The notes under the pieces were generated by a model. The model did not search any database and was not told the origin of the DNA. It was given only the letters and a program-made list of their open reading frames with translations. A DNA stretch of 64,000 nucleotides from Stromatinia cepivora (Eukaryota > Ascomycota > Leotiomycetes > Helotiales > Sclerotiniaceae). Made by a program: the position numbers and the translations under genes. This document shows, one piece after another, positions 25,316 to 37,138 of the stretch; position 1 is the stretch's first letter, and every line of letters starts with the position of its first letter. Location of the stretch: positions 248,001 to 312,000 of the forward strand of contig RCTD01000024.1 of the NCBI GenBank assembly GCA_014898415.1. Direction: 5' to 3'.

Positions 25316-27105
25316 TATGCGCAGAATAATCGGAACAAAAAAGACGGTGACGCAACTTTCATGGCTGCCACCTTTGCGGGAACATTAGCCACATCCAAAA
25401 TCTATCGGGACTTAACAAATAGCAGCCCACGAAAAGTCAAGGATTGAATGATCTCATTTGAAAGATCGGACACTCTTTTAACCGAAGCAATGCGCGCTTT
25501 TGCCTACATACCGTTGGCCAATCAGATCTTTGTTCAATATGTATAAACTATCGGGTGAGTCTAAATATGAGCAGTATGCACATCTACCTAGGCACATCAC
25601 TCTCTCATAACGTACATGGAAGAGGGGGTAGTATGCCACAAAACCCTTAGTCGCTCCTTGCAGGCACTAAGCTTCAACCCAATTGCTCATCGGTATAATT
25701 GGACCTATTAGGACTTATTGCGGTGTGCTTTTAGCAGAATTCATTGCGAGTTTGTTAGATAAGAACGTGATTTGAGGCCACATAATAATTAGACGATTGT
25801 TTGTATCATCAATGCGAGGTAGATGCATCTGTAAACGCAACAGCAGAAGCATCCACATATATGTTACAATGCATCTGCACCACATACACCTACATAAAGC
25901 TAAATTTGCAGATGCTGCACCTTGATGCTTTTTAATGATGCAGTCACTGCCCTACGCCTTTGGAGTCCAAGTACCGGTCAAAACGTTGATTTGCGTCGCA
26001 TTCGAAGAACTGAATTCACCGAGCTGGAATTGCACATATAGATATCCCTCTCAATCACAAGATGATGTCTCTTCCCAAGTATTTCTCCTCTCAATCCTTC
26101 ACCTGGCACTCCCATCGCTTGTCACTGGTGACCACGTGCGATATATAAAACTATACTCAAAATCCACACCATGTACTACAGGTTCATCATGCCAAATTAC
26201 AGTCGAAGCTCCATTATAACTGTATAAGACTCCGTCACTTCTGAGTGAGTACATGTTCTTGTTCTCGAGGAATTCTTTCTGGAATTGTTGGTTTGAATCT
26301 TCGCCTCGCTTCTTCTTTTGAGTTGCTTCAATACTCCCATATCGTCTCCTGCTATCTTATATCAATTGGTGGATATACCGATTTGGGCATCATATATTTC
26401 CTTCAGTCCTCTGCTATAGTATATGTTCTGATGAAGTCTCTCTTCCCAATCACAACTATACTCCCTAATCCAGCCATACCGAAACTACCCACCTCTCCGC
26501 CGATCACATTACCTTTTATCTCAGTCACCGAAATTGCCCTATTCATTATATATCAATCAATGATTAATATATTGCTGGATATGATACCCTTGCTACCGTA
26601 GTATCCGAGATAAATATCAAATTGTATGATTTTGAAATAGCCTTTACCTACAACGGCGATAATATCAATGCTGCTTAGAGGAAACTAGCAAGCTACCTTG
26701 ATCTTTCGCATAGAAGGCTTCGTTGACATATCTAGTTGCATCATGAGTAGGCATGTGTGGAATAAAGAAGCGTCTGGGTTCAAGAAGCGATAATGTGGAG
26801 TTCAGTATCGACTGAGGACCGGCTGAGGATTCGAGGAATACGAGATGGAAACACGGCTGCTTTAGTAAATTGTAGTGATGTACATCCATACCCGTCCGGT
26901 CATTTCAGATTCCATCGGAGTGATACCCTACCCACGGAAATCTGACCGGGTGATAATCTGCCGGGTACATGTGGCTGAGACCCCGAATTACCAGGTTATC
27001 GATTTGGTGATTCCCAATTCGTCCAATTTGAACCTGTCAGAATTTCCACTGGTGATAATCCGGGGGTATATACGGAGCTTGCGGTGTCAAATACTGGTAA
27101 ATTGA
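25316..27105. other. Gap with possible decayed gene on the minus strand
   Basis: From about 26890 down to 26690 on the minus strand there is a protein-like reading (LEPRRFFIPHMPTHDATRY, then YVNEAFYAKDQG), and further downstream a second one near 26240-26130 (GVLYSYNGASTVIWHDEP). Frames between them are interrupted by stops and I cannot join them or name a family. An interrupted inverted repeat around CCGGTCATTTCAGATT / AATCTGACCGGG lies at 26895-26950. Confidence 0.3.
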
Positions 27106-27890
27106 TAAAGAAAATTGAATAATTAATATAATAGGAGTTATTAATGATTGATTATATTATCAAAGAAAACTACTTTATATTTTTATATTCGATGATATAT
27201 AATAATAAAAAAAGATCATTTGATATCGATTTATATAAAGGAAAAACATATAAATAATGATTATTCGATAATAGATATTAACAATTAATAATATAAATAA
27301 TTGTAATATAATTATATATATAAAGCAATATCAAAGAATAAATCGCCAAAATCAGAATATTATATCGAAATTCGATTGCTATTCAATATCTATTCATCAA
27401 ATTAGATGACCAAACTAATTCGGATGATATCGTGATATCAATCAGTAAGAGTTCTGATTCAAGCTTATCGTATATTATTCGAATTCATAATAGAATCCTT
27501 ACAAAAATCATGTTTTCTTATACAAAATTAAATATTAAATAACTTTTTCAATATTAAATTAAAATAATTAAGATTTTGAAATATAATAATTAAATATGAT
27601 CGAATTATAAAAAATAATATATTTTATTTTTTGTAATTTTTATTTTCAAATGTTATACTAATTTAAAATTTAAAATCTTCAAAATTTCAAATATATAATA
27701 TTTTTTCTATATAAAATAAACGATTTTTTTAAATTTTTTGGCTTTTTTGATTTCGAATATATATAATTCCAAAACAAAAATATTTAAAAATATTCTATTT
27801 AATTTTTAAAAATTTCGATTAATTATCTTTATATAAATATAAATTTTGATAAATTATCTTAAATTTTCATATAAATAACAAGGGTTTGAA
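27106..27890. repeat. AT-rich island, probable RIP-degraded repeat
   Basis: About 785 bases of nearly pure A/T with abrupt edges, similar in texture to the dead transposon at 23.5 kb. I found no terminal repeats or surviving protein motif, so the parent element is unknown. Confidence 0.5.
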
Positions 27891-28370
27891 AAGTTGAAAA
27901 ATCGTGAGTATTGATGTGATTTCGCTTAGTGTGCAGTGAGTCCGGACCAGAACTCTTACATTCGTCAGCCACAAATGGCATTTCCGAGTATTTGTCGAAA
28001 CACCATTTCGTCAAAAGATGATGAATTAAGTGTTGTGGAGATTATTACTTTCGGAATGAAGACTCACATTGAATTCCTGTTGATCTTACTTTGTCGGCCA
28101 TACTTTATCTTTGAAGGTAGTACACATGAACAGCTGTCCCCTCGTATACGTATCTACTTTCCAATTATCATTCGCGTTCACAGTCATTTATGACCTCCAC
28201 AATATATTCGAAACGAACCCATTGAATAAAAAAGAGCCCCTTAGAAATATTCCGCTCATGTCAACATTTATTATCAATCCACGAGACATGGTTAAATTTC
28301 ATGGAGATCTCCCGAGTCGTGGGATTAACGATACCCAACAACAAGTATAAATTGATAAATGTGCCATAAG

Positions 28371-28787
28371 GCTGAGGAGCTTACAGAGGAAAGTATTATA
28401 AAACACGCCAAAAAATGATCGTGCTTGCCCCATAGACACAGGCTTTGATCAGTGATATCATCACATTAGCTGAAAATTTATATAATGAAATCTAGATGAT
28501 TAAAGTATTGTAAATTTGAAGTTTTCTTATGAAAAATCATTCAGAATCATTATTTTTTTATTCGAAATTTTATTTAAAAGTTATTCAAATCCTATACAAA
28601 CTTCTAGAATCTTCAAAAGTTTTAAAATCATTAAATTATTGAAATTTCATCAAAATCTTCAAAATTTGAAATTTTGGAGAGAACAGCTCAATATCTATTC
28701 GGATTCTTTAAAGTAACATTCAAAGATAGGAAAAATAGCAATATGTGGGTAAAAAATGTTTTACATTATTTACCCTTTCAATCTCCG
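28371..28787 (-). mobile_element. Degraded copy of a 0.42 kb TA-flanked MITE
   Basis: Its reverse complement aligns by eye along its whole length with 54462-54888. Shared blocks include CATATTGCT, GAATAGATATTGAGCTGTTCT, CATCTAGATTTCA and TTTTTTGGCGTGTTTTA. The right end here retains TTTCAATCTCCG, matching the terminal TTCAACCTCCG of the better copy; the left end has decayed. It has no coding capacity. Confidence 0.75.
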
Positions 28788-29280
28788 AAAACACCCATTC
28801 TTTTTCAAAGGTTATCATACGGGGTTCAATTCTTCACCCGGCCTGATCAATTCGTCAGATTGTCAGCAATTCATTGATTTTAGATATAACTTTACAACTA
28901 GAATGAATATTTGAATTCTGCATATATTATTATAATTATTACAATTAGTTCAACATTCTGATGATTTTAATATATCTTCAAAATCTATGACTATGGAATG
29001 AGAAAAAAATCATAATCTTCATTAGGGGTTTTCCTCATCTCAAGGCAGCTTTCCGATAATCTTGGTCACCGAAGTGCGTACCTATTTAGTATTCAAGCTT
29101 GGCCAAGCTGTCCGTCTGAAGTCGTTGTCGCTGCAGAACCGTTTACCCAGTGATATCCAACCGTTGGTGGATGAACAAGGATTCAAATTATAACCTCTAC
29201 GGGACGTACAGTACTAGAGTTGCATAATTTGAGGGGGAAGGATTACTAAGCATTTATAAAGATCTTATCATTCGATCTTT
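28788..29280. other. Intergenic, nothing recognised
   Basis: No gene, RNA or bounded repeat is supported. A plus-strand reading around 29035-29190 (FLISRQLSDNLGHRSAYLFSIQ) is fragmentary. Confidence 0.3.
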
Positions 29281-29735
29281 CTATCCACTTCGATCTTCAT
29301 GCAACTTGACCACGACACACCCGCGATTGCTGGACCCGAGAGCAAATTTAAGGCAGAGAGCCTCAGCGGATAAATTCTCGACATGTTCCAAAGTTTCTCC
29401 AGTAAGATTATCATAGAGAAAATGAAGAGCCAAAGGATCCGCAATAGGCCCGGTCTATTGATTTCTTTCATAAATTTCGGGCATCATTTTTCTTTTTCGA
29501 CGAGCAGGTAGCAATTCATTGATGGTGGTCAGGGGTCTTGTTACTGTTGTCTCGAATGACGGGGCTCTGGTGTTTGAGGTACATACAAATTATGATTGGA
29601 GATTAAAGACTTACACCGATCAATCCAGTGAATCTTTCCGCGTGGAAGTTGACTATGGTATTCGTTGGCTGAGGACCAGAAAGAGAGCTTAACAATTAAT
29701 AAAGTTAGATATGTGACCACAAGCTTCATGAGCAT
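29281..29735 (-). CDS. Small secreted protein of unknown function (effector candidate)
   Basis: Three exons are proposed: 29735-29615, 29564-29545 and 29454-29281, joined by 50 and 90 base introns into 104 codons. The start MLMKLVVTYLTLLIVKLS reads as a signal peptide, probably cleaved near SFWSSA. The mature part includes NEYHSQLPRGKIHWIDR and, in the last exon, PIADPLALHFLYDNLTGETL and CLKFALGSSNRGCVVVKLHE. It has only two cysteines. The first donor is GGT|GTAAGT with a CAGAG acceptor; shifting both by two bases gives nearly the same protein. I do not recognise a family. Its setting in a transposon-rich, gene-poor region fits a lineage-specific secreted protein. The 20 base middle exon makes the model tentative. 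Confidence 0.45.
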
Positions 29736-29971
29736 CCCATACACTTTACATAACTTAATCTAAATTTTAGCTAGATTGTATGGTGAAGGAGGTGTATGTA
29801 AGTCAATAAGTCCGCTCTTCCTCCCACAGTTGATTCTTCTACAACTAATCCTTCTCTATCTTTTAATTCCCCAGATTCAATTGTCTACTATCATTATCTT
29901 TTTCTATCTCGAGACTCTCAAATAGATTCAGTCGACGTCATTACGTGCGAGTCTTGTACAACATTATCATC

Positions 29972-30661
29972 ATGCCTAGCCAAGCTTCCAACATTGCAGG
30001 ACAAGGTTCCGTCACCTTGGAGTAGGTTGATACTATTCCTCTATATCCCCAACACTTCATTTCGCTGGAATCATTCTTCTCTCCTGTATTATCTCCTGCC
30101 ATCCATTTCCTTATATCTTTTATCCACTACACACTACGCACTACCACTGGCTCTTCTCACTTCGCTTCACACATGCATCGCTATCCCCTTACTCTTCCCC
30201 CTTCATATCCCCCTATCCATCTCTTACACTGAAATGTCTTTTTCCGCCAATCCAGCTGCTTGCTGCGCTGTGTGTCTCTTCTGCAATAACAACTCCATAC
30301 CATCACTACCTTCTATCATCTCTCAAACAATCCCCACTCTTTCCTCCTCTAACTTCCAATTCTTCCTCTCCTTTACAAACAAACCAACACACACTAATAC
30401 ATCCAACCTAGTTCCAACCACACTTCCACTTCCACTTCCACTTCTCAGACATCTAGCGCCGAACAGGCTCAACTCTCATCCGACCGCATCCAAGCGTACG
30501 TCAACAACACCGACCACTCTACCACCCATGCATCACACACCCAAGCCTACACCAATGATCAAGCATCAGTCACCCAACACTATACAGCCGCCGCTACAAA
30601 CCACATCCAGACCTTTGATGTAAGCTTTTATGGCAATGATTGCAATGATTACGGGCACTAG
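29972..30661 (+). CDS. Small hypothetical protein, two-exon model
   Basis: Exon 1, 29972-30021, gives MPSQASNIAGQGSVTL. Exon 2, 30457-30661, gives DAEQAQLSSDRIQAYVNNTD and continues hydrophilic, rich in Thr, His, Asn and Gln. A 435 base intron (GTAGGT...CATCTAG) restores the frame, for 84 codons. The intron length is unusual for this window and contains pyrimidine-rich tracts, so additional or different splicing is possible. A competing unspliced frame across 29994-30623 is low-complexity and less convincing. Function is unknown. Confidence 0.3.
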
Positions 30662-33600
30662 GATAGCACTCGCCGGCAATTTGGAAGGCTTGGAGCATGG
30701 ATTATATATACCGACTTCAGAGAATGAGAGGCGGTATGAGGATGCCTTGATGACTCGCAATTGAGTCGGTAGAGGGATTGGAATTTAGGTCAAGGATATG
30801 GAGGGAAGGATGGGACAGGATATAAGAATGATATAACGACCTGATGAAATGATGATATGAAGTTGACTTGACGAATAGAAGTTCAAATAAAACTTTAATT
30901 GAACATTACCTCACAGCCCTGCACATCCACAACCCCACATCGTGACACCGTGACACCCAGCTGCAATCTTGAGTTTACCGGCTAATTCTTCCATCACACC
31001 AATTACTCTACCGATCCAATACTGCAAAGCAGTGTAACGAAAACTCGGCAAGGGTATTATCCCTCGCCTCCCTCCTTAAACTCAAAACACCTAATCCACA
31101 GAACAAAAGAAAAACCAAGAGCTAATATCGTCTTGAATTAAGATACTCATTTATATAGATATAAGCTAACCTGACATCACACATAATTAATATATAAAGA
31201 TAAACAAAATATCCATCAATCCATCATTATTATTCCTTATATCAATATCAAACATCTTATAATTTTACTCTAGTTTCATCCTAAAAAAGAAAACCAAAAT
31301 CAAAACAGATCTAAAAAGACTCGAAAGAGTAAAAAATTATCATCGCGTCCAATGAGCCCTTGAGTCCCAACTCACATTATCTCCCCCACATTTCGCTTCC
31401 CCTTAACGCTTCGCTAGCAATACCTAACAAAAACACACTCACTACTCAAGCCTTCGCCTAAGCACCAATCGTGCTCATATACTCATTCCAGGCGCAAATT
31501 GCAATACTACCTCTCTGAATGAAAATTTCGTTTTTGTAATAATTATATCATCTACCAAAACTATACTAACATTTTCATTTTTACACTCTATATAAATCTG
31601 TATCTTTGCATCTATCTTTTCAATTAGGTTTTTCTTAGGTTTATAGATGAGTATATTTTTCTTCCATTTGCCTACAATAGTTGATCTAATCGAGGAGATA
31701 TTTAGGCTGAGTCATTTGAGTATATATATGAAGTAATAGAAGACAACAGCCAAATACGAATAACAGCAGAGATAATAAATAGTAACTGTCATATCATCCG
31801 CCAATTCCAAAGCTCCCGTTGTGAACCGACGTAATTGTCTAATTACCAGAAGTGGGTTATAATCCATTGACTGAGAAACTTGGACAAATCAAGCACACAT
31901 GTTACTCATACATCAACGGTCTTTTCATACGTTTAAGGAAATCAATGGTGTAGAGACATATCGTGCTTTGATGCTGCTCCATTGGATGTTTTGGGGTCAG
32001 GTCCGGCTTGAATCTTGATTGAGTATTACGCACTGTTAATCTTAGTGAATATATAAAGAGAAACTCAAATGTCGGGGCAATACTCGAGGCAACTGTGGGG
32101 AATAATTCACCAGCTATCACCACCAAAGGCTATTAGCTTCTCTTACAACTTTATCTCTGCTCTTCCCTAAGGGACCTTAAAATACTTCCTATGCAGACTT
32201 TTAGATCCTTCCTGAAAGGACCATAAATTTATATGGGAAGAACATCATGTACACATATTTGTTAGACAAAAGTCAAAAAACCAGACTCTCAATATTTGAA
32301 GAACAGTATGTACAGAAAGATCATATATCTATTCCGAATTGGCAAAAGTGAAGCCATTGCTGCTTCGAGCTACGATCACAACTTACATAATCGATGACTA
32401 ATTATTCATTATTTACCTTACTCATTTTTTGAATTTTTTTATTCAAATCATTCACTTTACTATTATACTACGAAAATTATATTTATAAAGAATATATTCA
32501 TTTCCAAATATATATAGATTTAATTTCAAACTAATAATTTTAGTTTAGAACTAATGATTTTAGTTTAAAACTAATGATTTTAATCTAAAACTAAAATCAT
32601 TAATTCAAATTTTAAAGAATTGAAGAATATAATGTTCTTTATAAATATCTTAATTGATTGAAAAATATAAAGTCCATTTTGGACCCACTTATCCTTCCAA
32701 TAAAATCATTATAATCTTTATTTTTACGAAAAACCATGAAAAGTATACAGGGGAAGTATTTCTAGCTCCCTTAGGGCTTATGTTCAGTATAAAAGTCGCA
32801 TACTGGTAGAACTCAGTCTATAGCACTAGACATATCTTCAGTCGACCGCTTTGGGGAGCTCTGGAGTTTGAGATATGTATATTATACGGGGGGAAACCTC
32901 AATGAGCAAGGAAGGATGACGATATCGTCATGTACATGCCGTTTTTCATTATCGCAATTACTAAACTTGTTAAGTTGTTACTAGTGATCTTATTTATTGC
33001 ATTTAGTCTGCCACTGACAGTCAAATTAGCCTCAAATAATCGACGATCAAAAGAGCAATATAATAATCATCTGATAATCTGAGTCCATATCTTTACCACC
33101 TTTTCCAAGATTTTATCAATTTCTTAATATAGTAAAGAAAGAGGGCGAAAGGTAGTCGGCAACATTCATGGTTCTCCTCGGCTCAAAAACAACCGCGTCT
33201 GCCTGTGCATACGGCTCCTTTGAATCGCACTATCTCTTCTCTTATACAAACAAAAGGTGCGCCATTGCCAAGCTTTGACTCCGGATTATCGGATTTAGGG
33301 GAATAACATTCACTCATTATCTATCAGAATCAAATATAGAAATCCACAAAAAGTGGAACTGTAGGCTATGTTATTGAAGTCTACCCAAAAAGGTATTCAA
33401 AGCTCCATTCACGGCTAGCTAGCCGGTAATCTAGAGCAACAATTAGTCATCTATATTTGAGACTTCTAATTGAGAGGCAGTTCCCGAAAGGGACTGGTTC
33501 CAAAATTATCTGACTCAATGAATATGTGTTAGTTGATTGGTCTAAATAGATAAATTTACAAACATATTCCCAAGACCGCATTTGTATCAAGCACTCTTCG

Positions 33601-36387
33601 ATCAATTGGTTCAATTGGTTCAATGTAGAGACTGAATGTAGGGACTGAGTGAATAGCGAACCTTGAGGGCATAGCTATGGTCCCAGCGACTTGCATCGCT
33701 CTATCATTATATAAGTCAATTGAAGAGATTTTACAACTCATGGATAACTTCAATACCTTTGACCCTGACGAGTAGGTGGCGGATCACTTCTCCTAACATG
33801 ATAGTCATCCGTCCAGTTTCGATCAAACATCCTAATAAGTGCAATATATCGCCATATATAAAAACTAATAATCAGATATATCCACTGAGGCGACAACAAA
33901 AAACAGTAAAAATAGACGGCGGAATCATGCTTAGGGAGTAATCATTTCAATATTTACCCGTGATAACAAGAACTTTATGGTATCGATTTAATAATAAAAA
34001 GATTTATGTATCGGTTCACTAATTTCACGATGGAAAATTCTTCCAGGTTTTTGGGATTGTTTTATTGAGATCATAATACGGTTTAAGCACTTTTATATAG
34101 ACAGCAAGAGATTTGAACCGGGAAAATTGAAGTAAGGAGGTGTATGTATTCACTATCGCGCAGATTAGAAAGAAAATAAAATCTTTATACAACCAGTCCC
34201 CTATCGAGGCACTCGAGGAGACAAAAATGAATCAAAAATGAAATCCATACTTTTACTTAAACTTGTCTGCCTTTTTCGAACACCTATCAAAAAGATAAGA
34301 AATAGCGATCGCCTACCAATGGCAAGGATTGGCTGTGTTGAGCTCCTATACAGATTCACAGTCTGATGAGTGATGAAATCAGTTGCAAGATATTGAAAGG
34401 ATGGCAAAAATATGATCAATATAAATGTCAAAATACGAGAACAATAATACTAAGTACCAAAAAACAGCATGAACTGCATAAATGACAAATAAATAATAGC
34501 AATCAGACAACAACAAGCACCCCCACTTCTTTTCCAAAAATCTCTATGTAGCTATACAGCGTCGAGATCTGATTATGTGATATTCTCAGAACCAATGAAT
34601 AGAGAGGAACCTTTCAATTGACCTTTATCTCCATCAGCCTCTGCGCTGTCTCGTATTGTAAAGTATTGAAGAGGGACGGTAGAGGGTAAAGAAAGAATTA
34701 TATATGCTATTGAATAATAGGTTGAATGAGGTTCCAGTTTTGAGGATGGAAGTGAATGGTTGAACATGTAGGGGGTTTCGTCCCCCTACATTCCTATCTA
34801 TATCCCTAGTGTGAATAAATGGAACAAATACAAGACCATGATTCACTCCCTGATATCATTCCTCTATATTCCTCCCATACCCCAATCCATCCTAAACCTC
34901 TCAGATAAATGTCCACCCCAACTCCATCTCTAAAACTGTAAAGAGCAAAGTAGGATTATCTTGAAACAACAAGGAGATACTTCCCTAGCATTTCTCACAA
35001 AGCAACTTACCTACTATTTTGTATCTTAATTTAGCTAAACAACTGTACTAGGCTAGAATTATTACTAATGTAGTGTACAATGCGCCGAGAAGTGATTGGA
35101 CTGGAAAGCGACAACGATAGTAAGAGAAATGAGAGTAAAAATAGAGATGATTATAATTGATAGTAATACACCGAATAACGTGTTAAGTTCTTTAGACTTT
35201 ACCCAACACTGTTGACTTAAGAACTAACTTGACGGAAGAACCTGGGTAGAATTATATAACACAGTCTCTCCAATTCTTCTTGCCATCTTTCAAAAGACTC
35301 CAGCAAGATTTCTTCGAAGATTTCTTTAAAACTACAGCACAATTCACTTTCCTAACTCCCTCTCCCTCTCCCTTTCTCCTCGCCCCCCTCACTCATATTG
35401 TGTCACTAAGTATCCATATCAACTCTACCCCTACATCCAGTCTACCACTCACCCACCGCGCCTCCACCCATCAATACCCCTCAACCCCAGCATAAATACC
35501 CTTCTCTCCTACCCAGACCACACATATATAACCAAGGAGAAAAATAGAGTTACAACTCCAGGAACTTCGCCAAATGGAGTGAAGACTGGAAACGGCTGCA
35601 CAAATTTACTCTTAGGTTCCCCACAGGTTACCCGTTAATCCCATGGAATGGGGATGGTGGGAGGGTGAATGTGTTTTATCCTTTTTACATTATCGATAAT
35701 GAAGTGATTTTGAATGGGTTATGGTAATAAATGGTAATAAATCATATTGATAGAACAATAATAAACACAAAAACAAAACAACAGTAATCAAAATTCACAT
35801 TCCAAGATTTCGAGAGACGCCCTCAACCTCCTCTCCTGCGGTATGATCATCAAAACACCCAAATCTTACATAATTTCCATACACAATACAAGAGGAATAG
35901 AAACTTCCTGTCACACAGCACAAAAGCTTTTAACACTAGATACCGATACTTTGCCTTTGGGGGACAATATTTAAATACCTAGATACCTAGCGCCCAGTAA
36001 GGTAATGGGAACGTAGTGAATAAAAAAGCCGAACCCGAACCCAAAAAGCTGCAACTAAAACTAAAGCTCGTTCTCTCTATGCTATCTCTCTTCTCCTTAT
36101 CCTCATTCCACACTCGTCTTTCCTTCCCCACCTCCCTCCCCCCATCGTTCTCAAAATAGCCATATACAGCACCGCTCTCCCACCTGAACCTCTTTTTCTC
36201 TATCAAACAACAGTGGAAGAACAATATAGTCTGGGGTCAGGAAGATATTGTAAGGTTTTACCAAAATTAAGAGCAAAAAGGTTGGCACTCTGAGAAAGTA
36301 TCTGAGAGGCCATGGTAGTAGATGTGTATGTTTTGTGTTGAAGGATTGTTATGAGATAGAAGATGGCTTTGGGTGTTGATGATCTTT
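30662..36387. other. Gene desert between hypothetical gene and MITE
   Basis: I see no supportable gene in this 5.7 kb. It includes AT-rich sequence at 32390-32720 with the 20 bp tandem repeat listed separately, and pyrimidine-rich stretches near 35300-35480 and 36100-36180 that generate long but low-complexity frames. Confidence 0.4.
32528..32587 (+). repeat. Three tandem 20 bp units with trailing inverted partial copy
   Basis: The unit AAACTAATAATTTTAGTTTA is repeated three times with one to three substitutions per copy. It is followed at 32588-32605 by AAACTAAAATCATTAATT, which partly inverts the same motif. It lies inside an AT-rich stretch. Confidence 0.75.
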
Positions 36388-36665
36388 GGGAAAGCGAATG
36401 TCCCCGGAAAGCAAAATATCCCTCTACCAATTTTGATATAAAATACATCAAAATCCATAATTACTATTAAAAAATCTTATTTTTGATATATAATTATGAA
36501 TTTTCAAGCTAATATAATAAACTTTTTATTGTTCGATTTGTATTATCAAATTGAAATTAATGATATAAATTTTTTTATATTAATTCAAAAGTTGTTCAAA
36601 TTATTTATATATTTATTATATTATATTAACGGGATATTTTGCTTTTCGGGGACATTCGCTTTCCC
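36388..36665. mobile_element. MITE-like element with 36 bp terminal inverted repeats, 278 bp
   Basis: The left end reads GGGAAAGCGAATGTCCCCG, then GAAAGCAAAATATCCC. The right end is its reverse complement with a single interior mismatch (A for G). About 200 bases of almost pure A/T lie between. No TA or 8 bp target duplication is obvious, so the superfamily is open. Confidence 0.8.
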
Positions 36666-37138
36666 CGACTAGGAACTAGTCGACCGTTTGTGAGAGCCGA
36701 CTATTAATGCTGAATAATAAAATTAAGAGATGGGATGAGATGATAGAGATTGAAATAATAATCCAATAATCCAACATCCCAATAATCACCCACCCAAACC
36801 AACCCCAAACCCAAACCTCAACATCATCAAATTTCCTAAAAGTTCACAAGTAACAGCTATTTAAAAAGCGCGAAAGATACAAGAAGAGCTAAATTTGCTT
36901 TACTCGTTCAGTACATTTTGGATGCGGTGTGTAGGATGGGAAGATTGGTTGTTTTCGGAGGATTACAAGATTTCATTAAGTTTATATAAAGACCGAGGCA
37001 AATAACCTCAAAATGTAGAATGTAGAATGGGTATCACAAACACTCAAATGCTAGTATGTTTTCCAAGTCCCAGCAATTGATCGAAAAACAAGGTATTATG
37101 CTCTGCCAACGCCATATCATGCAACCCACAATTACAAT
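36666..37138. other. 3' flank of the potassium channel gene
   Basis: No feature is recognised between the MITE and the channel stop codon. Confidence 0.35.

Noticed and set aside
25935..26889. Possible gene on the minus strand (IPHMPTHDATRY and YSYNGASTVIWHDEP blocks)
   Set aside because: The blocks are separated by stops and frame changes, no splice model closes, and no family is recognised; kept only as a note in the gap entry.
29994..30623. 209-codon unspliced plus-strand frame
   Set aside because: Low-complexity Leu/Ser/Thr/Pro reading in pyrimidine-rich sequence; the two-exon model in another frame gives a more protein-like product.
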